Shown here one piece after another: positions 47,701 through 57,094 of a stretch of DNA of 64,000 nt (position 1 is the first letter of the stretch; each line of letters starts with the position of its first letter). The notes below the pieces were generated by a model. That model was given only the letters and a program-made list of their open reading frames with translations. It was not told the DNA's origin and did no database searches. The translations under genes and the position numbers were made by a program. The DNA is from Salinibius halmophilus (lineage in GTDB: Bacteria; Pseudomonadota; Gammaproteobacteria; Pseudomonadales; Natronospirillaceae): the NCBI RefSeq assembly GCF_003577475.1, contig NZ_QPEP01000004.1:124001-188000 (forward strand), read 5' to 3'.

Positions 47701-47957
47701 TTCTTGTTAAGCGCCAAAGCTACGATATCGTCAGCTTCGGCTTGCGACAGCACTCTAGTAAAAGAGAATGGCGTACTTTCAACTTGATCCGTTCCTACCG
47801 TTGTAACACTCAATCCAGGTACAGCAGTAGGGGTAGATACTTGTGTTACCACCGGCGTAACAGTAGGGCTGATACTAGGTGTACTCGTTTCATTGCTAGG
47901 TGGCTGAGTACAGCCTACAAGCATGCCAGCTAAGACGAGGGTTATTAAGAATCTCAT
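44790..47957 (-). CDS. Very large lipoprotein with C-terminal propeller-like region
   Basis: A 1055-residue lipoprotein with signal MRFLITLVLAGMLVGC (lipobox LVGC, Cys16). Regions read as: a Thr/Pro/Val linker (20-50), an N-terminal mixed domain (60-175) and a Cys-containing mixed region (LGCRVEKQFTYEFYDGDGND, ~180-200). A long beta-rich part (~340-480, GLSGDVGAGLRLYGGGKSSL, LTAGVSTEFGNKGGINGEID) looks like repeated strands. The C-terminal ~400 residues have repeated GxxLWxRxL, LxxxxGGxLxxG and DGSWLVAGAGS elements, like SBBP/PQQ-type beta-propellers. No family recognised over the whole length. Convergent with the SBP-like gene and monocistronic. Confidence 0.65.
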   Translation of the reverse strand: MRFLITLVLAGMLVGCTQPPSNETSTPSISPTVTPVVTQVSTPTAVPGLSVTTVGTDQVESTPFSFTRVLSQAEADDIVALALNKNLLVFDSQQPSFDQLPEVAVLVVPATKAVPQGITLIARRTAVYEGRRIIEVMYTPPQFALANLTAQVARKIDYEAPQTVDLSGRSFATPANCTGLGCRVEKQFTYEFYDGDGNDATTDDKAYVNLDIAAGLVAELDIDFAWNLTAADVRDILSFEGLANLVALPSNAAQCLHKIALDYTKKIASDLVLDGFDAVGAGKLAHSLGETVEEVTETLNDMADFIIGLPVVGDIAKGFCFVDGLDIVDACDDPCDQFIETLALVMPEFQLEVGLSGDVGAGLRLYGGGKSSLSEPASFKIGEIGPIPVGPLSITGNLTAFVDVEGSSTSRFDISADAKLTAGVSTEFGNKGGINGEIDVTAPKLDASLSNVELSNNANVKITAGAEVAMLIYGLAGPTGGLYSSIELDADQNRHDECVKLLGSADGRLGLTTNFDWANALAQTTFGADKIFSLNIPEPKLELARVNLIAPQTLAQGSCDMLRLPEFTNLGGLPLGQNAIITEAQQLLLETAEIEPWLLRIESDHPSPEAPKPSTRLIAGASSYEAGFESYVGQGFITPAVDGNFWVSSSAHLTSAKVSTAGTLQQQDRYLSTNPPNGSFWDTTTDEYLTQGPIQDTPYGRYVLGYPFQLVKVGSVGQPLWARRLNNSDYSFNKVRDVNLHADSEGVILVANIDLSETPYVLASKFSHEGQLLWNRVLTLPDSESLYAKGSLALMDGGLLIYGYHNRANQSRTPAFMMRMTTEGELQWLHVLDDRFTDFIYPLDAQQSQSDSNLYLLGRGSGGEDNVLKVAADTGAVLSMKELNISVAAGAQDFYTKSGAERLQELPDGSWLVAGAGSRLRLGRHPWVVRLNQDFVDESLGGMLVVPTTSAERVSETGFVNITYVDDGGALLSFIEDTSYTGSNAAPNGQKLFESSVVIKFSPREFELAVAGYQTFAMQASSKNIVQTTVSAVGNYDWQYIELDWVAPQIVKVPR

Positions 47958-48028
47958 TGTAAATCCTTTTACTTAAAGGGGAACGTTCCCATATTAGCCG
48001 TAAAGTTATGACAACCAAATTAATTGCC

Positions 48029-48054
48029 AAAAAAAACCACCCAATTGGGTGGTT
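48029..48054 (-). terminator. Terminator of fabV
   Basis: The perfect 20-bp palindrome AACCACCCAATTGGGTGGTT (48035-48054) is followed on the minus strand by TTTTTT, 24 bp after the fabV stop codon. Confidence 0.85.
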
Positions 48055-48077
48055 CATCACAAACTAGCGTTTACTGA

Positions 48078-49256
48078 TTAAACAATTGGATTCACATCCG
48101 CATCGTAATCAACACCTTCTACACCAAAGCCAAATAGCTTTAGGAACTCGTCTTGGTAGCCTTTTACATCGGCTAGGTCGTTAACGGTTTCGGTGGTGCA
48201 CTGAGGCCATAGTGCTTCTACTTCGCTTTGTACCTTGTCGTCTAGCTCCCACAGGTCAACACGAATGCGGCCTTGCTCGTCTAGCGTTGGTGCACGTCCA
48301 CCGTACCACTCTTCACCCAACAAGCGATAAATTTGCTCAATACAACCTTCGTGAGTGCCCTGCTCTTTCATTACTTTGTACAACAAAGGAATGTAGAGCG
48401 GCATAACAGGAATAGCACTTGATGCCTGAGTAACCAGCGCTTTCAACACGCCAACGCGGGCTTCAAGGCCTTTGGCCGAGAACTTGTCGTTCATTGCTGA
48501 GGCTGCGCGGTCTAGATCTTCTTTCGCTTTACCAATGCTTGCCTTGCCATAAATTGGCCAGGTTAGCTCTTTGCCAATGTAGGTATAAGCCGTGGTCTTT
48601 GCGTTATCAGCCAACACACCCGCTTCATCTAGTGCATTAATCCAAAGCTCCCAGTCTTCGCCACCCATCACTTTAATGGTTGCATCGATTTCTTCTTGTG
48701 TTGCAGGCTCAAGCGTTACTTCGCTAACTTCCTTGGTGTCGGTGTTGTACGTTTTACGCGTTACTGGCTCGCCAACTGGTTTAAGTACCGAGCTGTACAC
48801 TTCACCTGTAACTGGGTCTTTACGACGCGGTGCAGCAAGTGAGTAAACAACTAAATCGATCTGACCGACGTTTTCTTTAATCTCGGCAATGACCTGCTCT
48901 TTGATCTCATTAGAGAACGCATCGCCGTTAAACGTTTTATTGTAAATGCCCGCTTCATCGGCTGCTTTTTCAAAAGCGCGCGTATTATACCAACCGGCTG
49001 AACCAGGGCGTTTTTCTGACGCTTCTTTTTCAAACATCACACCAACGGTTTTGGCACCAAAACCAAAAGTAGACACCAACCGCGATGCCAATCCGTAACC
49101 AGTTGAGCAACCCAAGACCAGTACGTTTTTCGGCTTGTCTGCATCGGCAAATGATTGCGCTTTGACGTAATCAATTTGCTCTTGAACGTTTGCCGCACAA
49201 CCAGTTGGGTGCGATGTTGTGCAGATAAAGCCACGAACTTTAGGCTTGATAATCAT
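48078..49256 (-). CDS. fabV: Enoyl-ACP reductase FabV
   Basis: A 392-residue NADH-dependent trans-2-enoyl-ACP/CoA reductase of the fatty-acid elongation cycle. MIIKPKVRGFICTTSHPTGC is the FabV start, so the ATG at 49256 is used and not the one 32 codons upstream. The Rossmann motif is VLGCSTGYGLASRL, and the catalytic Tyr-x8-Lys reads YGKASIGKAK. Length matches the family (~395-400). FabV is intrinsically triclosan-resistant in Vibrio and Pseudomonas. Monocistronic, with its own promoter region and terminator. Confidence 0.95.
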   Translation of the reverse strand: MIIKPKVRGFICTTSHPTGCAANVQEQIDYVKAQSFADADKPKNVLVLGCSTGYGLASRLVSTFGFGAKTVGVMFEKEASEKRPGSAGWYNTRAFEKAADEAGIYNKTFNGDAFSNEIKEQVIAEIKENVGQIDLVVYSLAAPRRKDPVTGEVYSSVLKPVGEPVTRKTYNTDTKEVSEVTLEPATQEEIDATIKVMGGEDWELWINALDEAGVLADNAKTTAYTYIGKELTWPIYGKASIGKAKEDLDRAASAMNDKFSAKGLEARVGVLKALVTQASSAIPVMPLYIPLLYKVMKEQGTHEGCIEQIYRLLGEEWYGGRAPTLDEQGRIRVDLWELDDKVQSEVEALWPQCTTETVNDLADVKGYQDEFLKLFGFGVEGVDYDADVNPIV

Positions 49257-49593
49257 ATTGATTCCCTCGTTATAAGATTGGTAGCAATGACCATTGCCAC
49301 GCAGTGTACCCAACATTGCTGGAACTCCAAAGTTCACAAGGGGTTGGCACAAGCGTTGTGAACGTTGGACAATAATTCATGGCTCCATCACATAACAAAA
49401 ACCGTTATTTTTACTTATATTTATAGATTTTATTACACTTTTTATTAGTTTTTTAACATTTATTAGAATTTTTTACATACACACAAAAAACACAACAATT
49501 TTTTATACGCACATGGTTCTACCTATGCATACCTATTTGCTAATATGGGCTTGCTACACTGATACTTAACGTTTTGTACCTAGGACCATAATA
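49257..49593. promoter_or_regulatory. fabV/nudJ divergent spacer with a perfect inverted repeat
   Basis: No ORF. For fabV (minus) a -35/-10 pair TTTGGA and TACACT (17-bp spacing) is visible. Just upstream of it GTTCACAA (49332-49339) and TTGTGAAC (49356-49363) form a perfect 8-bp inverted repeat with 16 nt between, a candidate operator. The rest (49380-49560) is very AT-rich, with long A/T runs, and must hold the nudJ promoter. Confidence 0.55.
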
Positions 49594-51124
<1,531 letters not shown>

Positions 51125-51125
<1 letters not shown>

Positions 51126-51745
51126 TGTCATCAGTAACCGAAAAGACGTTGGCACTGGCAGGCGTAGCACAGGCAGCAAGCCTTGTGCACCGCCATGCAA
51201 CGGGCGAAACCATAGCACCAGATGAGCTAGAAATGGCATGTAAAGCCATTCTCAACCTTAACCCAGACAGCACCGAAGCCGTTTTTGGCAGCAAGGGCAA
51301 CCTTTGGTCTGGTATTCAGCTATTGCGCCAGTTTAACCAGCAAGGCAATAAAGACATTGCACCACCAGTGATTAAATACTTCTCTGGCATGGTTCAGTTA
51401 GCGTTAAAACTGCAAAAGCAGCCACAACGCCTGAATGAGCTAGGCAAGTTACTCGACCAAGTTGAACGGCAAGTTGAATACTTCGAAGACGCTACGCACG
51501 ACTCAGTCGTTGGTGGTATCGCTAAAGCCTATCAAGAAGTGATTAGCACCATGGGCTACCGCATTCATGTGGTCGGCAATCCACAAGTATTGCAGCAAGA
51601 GCGCAACGCCCAGATTATTCGCACACTGCTGTTATTTGGCATCCGCAGCGCCATATTGTGGCGCCAAACTGGCGGCTCACGCTTGGATATTCTGCTACGG
51701 CGCAAACAAACCGCCGAGGCCTGCACCCAATTGCTGACGCATTAA
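51125..51745 (+). CDS. hflD: HflD (lysogenisation regulator homologue)
   Basis: A 206-residue membrane-associated protein. VTEKTLALAGVAQAASLVHR is the family start, and LRQFNQQGNKDI, IAKAYQEVISTMGYRIHVVG and the C-terminal VGNPQVLQQERNAQIIRTLL, LFGIRSAILWRQ segments match HflD. In E. coli it contacts the lambda CII protein. Start at 51125 overlaps the mnmA stop. purB normally follows hflD in gammaproteobacteria, but here an accessory island begins instead. Confidence 0.9.
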
Positions 51746-51772
51746 CTTGTAGAGCTTGTCTACGACGCGATT

Positions 51773-51851
51773 GTGGTAAACAAGCGGGTATGGTGCTAAA
51801 TCGTTCGATGAATAATTTGATTCAAATACGCGGGCAATTTGGTTGGCTACA
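51773..51851 (+). mobile_element. Solo transposon end (R1)
   Basis: A 79-bp stretch, GTGGTAAAC to GGCTACA, that closely matches the ends at 57127-57206 and 57494-57573 (shared core AAATCGTTCGATGAATAATT, then ACGCGGGCAATTTGG). Read from outside it begins TGTAGCC, the TGT...ACA terminus of TnsB-type elements. No transposon gene adjoins it, so it is a remnant. It sits between hflD and its terminator. Confidence 0.7.
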
Positions 51852-51854
51852 CAT

Positions 51855-51890
51855 AAAAAAGCGGCTAAGCCATTTGCTTGCCGCTTTTTA
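51855..51890. terminator. Bidirectional terminator after hflD
   Basis: The stem AAAAGCGGC (51857-51865) / GCCGCTTTT (51880-51888) has a 14-nt loop and A-run and T-run flanks. It ends the nudJ-mnmA-hflD transcript and can end the convergent RHS-tip transcript. Confidence 0.85.
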
Positions 51891-51963
51891 TACTGATCAG
51901 AACACTAGATGGGATGGGTGTCCTGTATCATTCCCTGCATCATTCCCTGCATCATCTCAATTT

Positions 51964-52353
51964 TTACTGCATCACCCAGTCTTCATCTGAATAAAACAAT
52001 TCTTCATTAAATTGATCCTTTACAGAAACGTATTTTTTTGTCTGGACAATTTGGTAATATCCAAATCCAACCTTTCTTTCAACATACCCCGACAATAAAA
52101 ACTCTTCTTCCATATTCACTTTATCGTTTAACAGCTTGCATTCAATAAAGCCTCCACGGTCAACAGAAATAGAGAAGTACGACTTTTCATCAATGCTAAA
52201 AACTGGTGAACTGTAATGAGATTTATTTGAACGACACATTATCGTCAAGCTATCAGAAGCTACACTTCGATCTATTATAAATATTTCTTTCTCATACAAA
52301 TGTAACGTTCCAAAAAATAAAAATATAAGAACCACCGCTAAAGCAACTTTCAT
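51964..52353 (-). CDS. Candidate immunity protein for the orphan RHS tip
   Basis: A 129-residue protein with one N-terminal signal or anchor (MKVALAVVLIFLFFGTLHLY), so it acts in or faces the periplasm. The rest is beta-strand-rich (SLTIMCRSNKSHYSSPVFSI, FGYYQIVQTKKYVSV). Its start overlaps the stop of the upstream RHS-tip gene by 4 bp (ATGA), the usual place for an immunity gene. The DNA is AT-rich compared with the RHS core, typical of swapped tip/immunity modules. No family recognised; the immunity role is inferred from position. If right, the toxin works in the periplasm or at the envelope. Confidence 0.5.
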   Translation of the reverse strand: MKVALAVVLIFLFFGTLHLYEKEIFIIDRSVASDSLTIMCRSNKSHYSSPVFSIDEKSYFSISVDRGGFIECKLLNDKVNMEEEFLLSGYVERKVGFGYYQIVQTKKYVSVKDQFNEELFYSDEDWVMQ

Positions 52354-53990
52354 TTTAGACTCCCAATAGGCCTAGGTTCAGAATATGATAATCCTTCCTT
52401 ACCTCGATAAGTAAGTAAATTGTCGATATTCTCAAGGCAGGACTGATGGCAACTCCCAACGTCTGCTTGCTCCCCTATAAAACATCCCATTAGGTTGTTT
52501 TGGCGATCCATCTCATCGTTAAAGCTTTCATTCCGCTCATGATAGTCAAGGATATTGATAGCTGCTTCTCTACCAAGCCTCTGCGTTAGCGAGCAAGCAA
52601 GGACGCAATGCCTTATAGCATCGGCTGGCCCCTGGTAATTACTCTGCGCAGGTGTCATTCCATATGTATCAACATCTGCCGCAGCAGCTCGGGCATCTTT
52701 CATAGCTTGAACGGCTTCCCAATAGCCTGCAGGCGAAGGGAACGTTTGCTTCCAAGCGTTAAACGCTTCAGATAAATCATCTCGCGCACTCAACCCCAAT
52801 GGATCCACATACCCCAGCGGATTCCCCCCAACATACCCATAGGTGTTCAAACCTCCATTTAACCCAATTGGGTCACTCTGGATGTAACGGCCTGTTGTTG
52901 GATCGTAGTCACGGAAGTAGTTGTAGCTCAAACCAGTGGTGTCATCAAAATGCTGACCCGGAAAGCCTTGTTGCTCACCCAAGAAGCCTGACACCGCCTG
53001 TGGCATGTGATCGCCAAATGGCGTGGTGTGGCGTTGCCAAACTAGGTTACCCGCCGCATCGGTAATTGCCTCTGGCGTTGCGATGTGGTCATTATGAACA
53101 AAATACAGGCTGCTTGGCCCTGCTTCACCACCGCTTTTAACGCGAATGGCATCGGCATACACATAACCATTGGTTTTCGAGCTCAGCGTGACCGAAATAT
53201 TAGTATTGGCGCGCACATCTGGCAGTGTTGCCAATGAAGTGAATTGCTCATTGTTACTGCTGTGAAAATTGGCAGTGAACTGACGCGATACCTGCTGACC
53301 TGCTTGGTTGGTATATTCAACCGTTACTGGCACATTAGAGCCGCCAACATGGTCATTGGCAAACACTAGCTCAACAGTATGTAGGCCTTCTTGCGTAGTC
53401 GCATGGGTAAACTTTGCCGTTGCGTATTGAGGCTGCTGACCCTTTGGTAATAACAAAATAGCATCAGATGCCAAGGTCTTATAAGTGCCAGGGTTAGCGC
53501 TATCTAGCACAAGAAAAGCGTTGCCGTTAGTTAGGTTGTAGTCTCCAATATAAATCCATTCATCGCCGTAAGCAGCACTATTAAACACCTTGCCAGCATC
53601 AAGTGTTGTACCGTTTTCTGCAACGCGCACGCGCGCTTGCGTATCTAAGCCGTAGCGAGTAGGCATACTAACGTATATGCCGTATTCGCCTGTCATTGGA
53701 AGGTTATAGCGAACTTGTGTACCCGCGGTATTGCTCGCTGATTTATAGCTGGCGCCGGTTGCCCCCCGTGCAGGAGGTTGATCTGAAGTGGTGTGCTGGC
53801 TCCAGTTTCCAGTATAGGTTGCCAGTGAGCTCATATCTTCCACAACGATAGCGCCGCTATTAGTCACCTGCTTTGGTTCTGAGTATGCTACATCACCGTA
53901 GCGAGCGCGCTCATAAACTGGGCAATGGTAGCGGCAGTAAGGTGTATAGGTAGTGAGGTAATCACCCTCAACCCAGTTGTTATTTCCCAA
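52350..53990 (-). CDS. Truncated RHS protein with golvesin-like domain and C-terminal toxin tip
   Basis: The 3' part of an RHS gene: 546 residues are open, the TTG at 53990 falls at the transposon edge, and the 5' part is missing. Residues ~40-170 contain a golvesin C-terminal-like beta domain (RYNLPMTGEYGIYVSMPTRY, WIYIGDYNLTNGNAFLVLDS). The RHS core follows (~295-400): YFRDYDPTTGRYIQSDPIGL, ending YVDPLGL. The variable tip (400-546) has GPADAIRHCVLACSLTQRLG, DYHERNE and EMDRQNNLMG, a pattern like the DUF6973 toxins (RHC...HE...MDxxNNxxG). A translational start is doubtful, so it may be an orphan tip awaiting recombination. The candidate immunity gene overlaps its stop. Confidence 0.75.
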   Translation of the reverse strand: MGNNNWVEGDYLTTYTPYCRYHCPVYERARYGDVAYSEPKQVTNSGAIVVEDMSSLATYTGNWSQHTTSDQPPARGATGASYKSASNTAGTQVRYNLPMTGEYGIYVSMPTRYGLDTQARVRVAENGTTLDAGKVFNSAAYGDEWIYIGDYNLTNGNAFLVLDSANPGTYKTLASDAILLLPKGQQPQYATAKFTHATTQEGLHTVELVFANDHVGGSNVPVTVEYTNQAGQQVSRQFTANFHSSNNEQFTSLATLPDVRANTNISVTLSSKTNGYVYADAIRVKSGGEAGPSSLYFVHNDHIATPEAITDAAGNLVWQRHTTPFGDHMPQAVSGFLGEQQGFPGQHFDDTTGLSYNYFRDYDPTTGRYIQSDPIGLNGGLNTYGYVGGNPLGYVDPLGLSARDDLSEAFNAWKQTFPSPAGYWEAVQAMKDARAAAADVDTYGMTPAQSNYQGPADAIRHCVLACSLTQRLGREAAINILDYHERNESFNDEMDRQNNLMGCFIGEQADVGSCHQSCLENIDNLLTYRGKEGLSYSEPRPIGSLK

Positions 53991-54083
53991 AATCCTATGG
54001 TCTAAACGCGTTGGTTTCTACCAAATTTTGATCTAACACTCCCTCACGCTGTATAACGGGATTTTGGCTCACTGAATTTTTTC

Positions 54084-54623
54084 ATGGCTCACTTCTTTCA
54101 ATGCTTTGAATCCCTCCAAGCTTTTTCATTTAACCCTGTTCTTGAATGTCCTCACTGTGCAGCTTGCAGTCATTTCGTTTCGCATGGCTTTATCTATAAA
54201 AAACAATCTCGTGCTCAACCTAAAATCGTTGGCAAACGCCTTTGCTGCTCTAACCGCTTTGGTCATGCTGGATGTGGGCGTACGGTTCAATTACTGCTGT
54301 CTTGTGTAATTCCTAAGCTGCGCTATGGTGCGGTGACTTTGGGCGTGTTCATTGCGTTGCTGCTTAGTGGTTCAGCAGTGGCGCAGGCCTATCGGCAAGC
54401 CTCTGGCGCGTGTTCCGCTCGCAATGGTTGGCGTTGGTTGCGCCGCTTTTATCACTCGCTGCCTAACTGGCGATTACCCATGCAACGATTCAACTCTGTG
54501 GCTTTTCAACATCGATCACACGCGTTACAGCTCATTCTTAGTACCCTCGCTATAATGCTTCCCGCTGACAAAAATCTCGCCATTTCTGCTTGGCAGTGCC
54601 TGCACCAAGTTGGTTTCTGCTAG
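54084..54623 (+). CDS. Zinc-finger protein of the transposon
   Basis: A 179-residue basic protein with an N-terminal zinc finger (CPHCAACSHFVSHG, then CCSNRFGHAGCGRT), like the insertion-element zinc ribbons of IS1/ISL3-type proteins. A helical part follows (AVTLGVFIALLLSGSAVAQA, WRWLRRFYHSLPNWRLPM). It is the first gene of the element, ~230 bp before the transposase. It could bind transposon ends or choose targets in the way TnsD/TniQ proteins do, but it has no clear TniQ signature. Confidence 0.5.
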   Translation: MAHFFQCFESLQAFSFNPVLECPHCAACSHFVSHGFIYKKQSRAQPKIVGKRLCCSNRFGHAGCGRTVQLLLSCVIPKLRYGAVTLGVFIALLLSGSAVAQAYRQASGACSARNGWRWLRRFYHSLPNWRLPMQRFNSVAFQHRSHALQLILSTLAIMLPADKNLAISAWQCLHQVGFC

Positions 54624-54850
54624 CCGCTTGCTTAATTGCGGTTGATCGCACCCATCTGCCTAGTCTTTGGTTTGCGATTCGCCCGGTGTCTCACGCTAGT
54701 CTCTGTCCGTTCTCCCATTTTCGCGTCTTACCTTAGCGTGTTTTTACGCTTCTTTTGCTCTGGCTCGTTCGCACCACAGAACATGACACTGATGCCCTGT
54801 TTTAAGAGGCGATAGGCTGCGAGGGTCATAGATTTGTTTAAGGAGCCATT

Positions 54851-56149
54851 ATGACCACTAAGCCTTCTTTCGAACTGCGCCTTCAGGTGCTGGCCGCGAT
54901 TGATTACGCCCCAGGCAATACCATTCGCGCCCGCATCAAAGCGGCCGCTGAGCGAAGCTTTACCGACCCTATCTCGGGGCAGGTGCATCGTTTTACTTGG
55001 CGCACCATCAGTACTTGGCTGTATCGCTATAAAAAGCATGGTGTGACGACGCTCGATAACCTGCCCCGAATAGACAAGCATCAACGGCGCAAGGTTCAGG
55101 CCAATGAGTTGGCAGAAGCCATTCAAGATATCCTGCCTACTTTAACCACTAACAAAACCGGGCAGGTGCCTAAAAGTGTGCTGTATCGATTGATGATTGA
55201 GCGGGGGCTGTTTCAACGATCGCAGCTCTCTGCGACCTCGTTTTATCGTATGGTGCGCGAGCACCAATTGCTGAATTCAGACACCAGTGCCAAATTGCGC
55301 CTGTCGTTTGCAATGCAATATGCTAACGAGCTCTGGCAGGCTGACACGACGTGAACGGAATCACTAATGCCGTGGGCGCAGGGATGCGCAGGAACGGCAA
55401 TGTATGGGCCTGCGATTCAACAAGCGGATGGGGCGTGGAAAAAAACCTTTTTGATTGCCTTTATTGATGACGCGAGCCGCGTCATCACGCATGCCCAGTT
55501 CTTTTACCGAGACAATACCGATAACATGATTGATGCCTTTCGCACCGCCTTATTTAAGCGGGGTAAGCCGCAGCGATTGTATTTTGATAATGGTGCCAAC
55601 TATCGTTCGAAGGAAATACTACAAGCCTGCGTGCGGTTGAACATTCACCTTAGCCACGCGCCCGTTCGAGATGGTGCATCGAAGGGAAAAATAGAACGAT
55701 TCTTTCGTGGGTTTCGTGATCGTTTCTTAGTGCAGCACCGCACCTTTGAATCACTCGATCAACTCAACCAGCTGACTCAACAATGGATTGAACAAGACTA
55801 TAACCGCCAACCACACAGCAGCATTCATATGCCTCCGGTAGACCGCTTTAATTTAGACATCAACCGTATTGAGTACCTAGTGGACGATCAGTACACGGCA
55901 GAGGTGTTCTTCATTGAAGAAACCCGAAAGGTCAGTAAAACCAATGTGTTTTCTATTAATAGCCAAAAATTTGAATGCCCTGTCGACCTGCGTAATCAAG
56001 CCATTCAGGTACGCTATGATCGCACCCGGCGAGACCGCTTTATTGTCTATTTTAACGACAAACGTATGGGGGATGCTGCGCCGCTTAACCTAACCTTTAA
56101 TGCCCAGCAACGAAGCCCTGTGAGTGATGCTCAGGGAGCCACGCTATGA
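54851..56149 (+). pseudogene. DDE transposase (TnsB/TniA/MuA-like), interrupted in frame
   Basis: The N-terminal ~130 residues hold helix-turn-helix DNA-binding regions, followed by the rve catalytic core. The first Asp is in LWQADTT, but the next codon is TGA (55352). The same frame reopens and continues with MYGPAIQQADG, the second Asp in YFDNGANYRSKE and the Glu in GKIERFFRGFRDRF, then a C-terminal Mu-type beta domain. Removing 51 bp (55349-55399) restores D-T-M-Y-G-P, the usual family sequence. Translated parts are 54851-55354 and 55367-56149. The stop overlaps the ATPase start (ATGA). It is probably inactive unless recoded. Confidence 0.75.
55349..55399 (+). other. 51-bp stop-bearing hairpin insertion in the transposase
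   Basis: Exactly 17 codons between GACACG and ATGTATGGG. The insert begins ACGTGA and contains nested inverted repeats: TGCCGT (from 55368) with ACGGCA, and inside it GCGCA / TGCGC around a GGGA loop. It keeps the reading frame but places TGA right after the catalytic Asp-Thr-Thr. Confidence 0.6.
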
Positions 56150-56952
56150 TCATCCAAAATACCTTTGGCATCGAGCGTGTGCCGTTTACCAAAGCCGACA
56201 CGCTCCTGCCACAACAGCAAGCCATTTTCGACATCATTCAAATTCATGCACAGCATGGTGGTTTTACCGTTATAGTTGGGCAGCCAGGCGTAGGCAAAAG
56301 CAGCTTAAAGCGCTACGTCGAACAGCTTAGTCAGCAAAAAGACACCGAGGTGGTCAGCATCAGCCAAACCCTGCACACCTATGGCAAGCTGATCAAACAA
56401 TTGGCAACGGCGATGAAAATTGACGCACCTGAAAAACAGCTAGAAAAAGAGCTCATTCAGCATGCCTACCGAGTCGTACAAGAGCGTAAAAGCCTGTACA
56501 CCCTCATCGATGAAGCACATCTGCTCGATATGGATACGCTGCGAAAACTTCGCTTACTATTCGATCGCTACCCAGCCAAACACAACCTGGTATTGCTCGG
56601 CCAGCCAGATTTATTACAACGCCTAGCGATGAAGGTGAATGCCGATTTAAAGAGCCGAATCACCTACTCAGCGAATTTGCTGCCACTGAACGATTTCGAC
56701 CTGGAACAGTTCATCATGAACCAGCTAGAGCGGGCAAAACTGGGCATCAACACCTTCGACGACGGCGCCATTGAAGTCGTACTGCGCAACGCGCAAGGCA
56801 ACCTAAGATTATGCTGTAACTTATGCCATGCCGGGTTGATCGAAGCCTGCCGAGAGAACCAAACCATCGTCACGCTCAGGCATATCAACCAAGTACTGGT
56901 GCAACCGCATTGGCGCAGCCATGAGCAACTAATAGAGCAACAGGTGCGGTAA
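56146..56952 (+). CDS. AAA+ ATPase of the transposon (TnsC/TniB/ExeA-like)
   Basis: A 268-residue AAA ATPase. Walker A is VGQPGVGKSSLKRYVEQL (~residue 44) and Walker B is LYTLIDEAHLLDMDTLRKL. Sensor 1 is LVLLGQPDLL, and a C-terminal helical lid follows (NAQGNLRLCCNLCHAGLIEA). In MuB/TnsC/TniB systems this protein polymerises on target DNA and activates the transposase. ATGA overlap with the transposase shows coupling. It appears intact, unlike its partner. Confidence 0.85.
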   Translation: MIIQNTFGIERVPFTKADTLLPQQQAIFDIIQIHAQHGGFTVIVGQPGVGKSSLKRYVEQLSQQKDTEVVSISQTLHTYGKLIKQLATAMKIDAPEKQLEKELIQHAYRVVQERKSLYTLIDEAHLLDMDTLRKLRLLFDRYPAKHNLVLLGQPDLLQRLAMKVNADLKSRITYSANLLPLNDFDLEQFIMNQLERAKLGINTFDDGAIEVVLRNAQGNLRLCCNLCHAGLIEACRENQTIVTLRHINQVLVQPHWRSHEQLIEQQVR

Positions 56953-57094
56953 GCCAAGCAAATCGCCCGCTCACCAAGCCCATCGTGCATGACACCACAA
57001 TGGGCTTTTTGCGTTATTTGGTGCAAATAAGCCAAAAGCCAAAATGATCATAAGTTGGCTACGACGAAACTTTGGCCGAAAGAGCGATGCTAAT

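Noticed and set aside
54728-55126. 132-codon frame antisense to the transposase N-terminus
   Set aside because: The plus-strand transposase and ATPase set explains the DNA; the antisense frame has no recognisable features.
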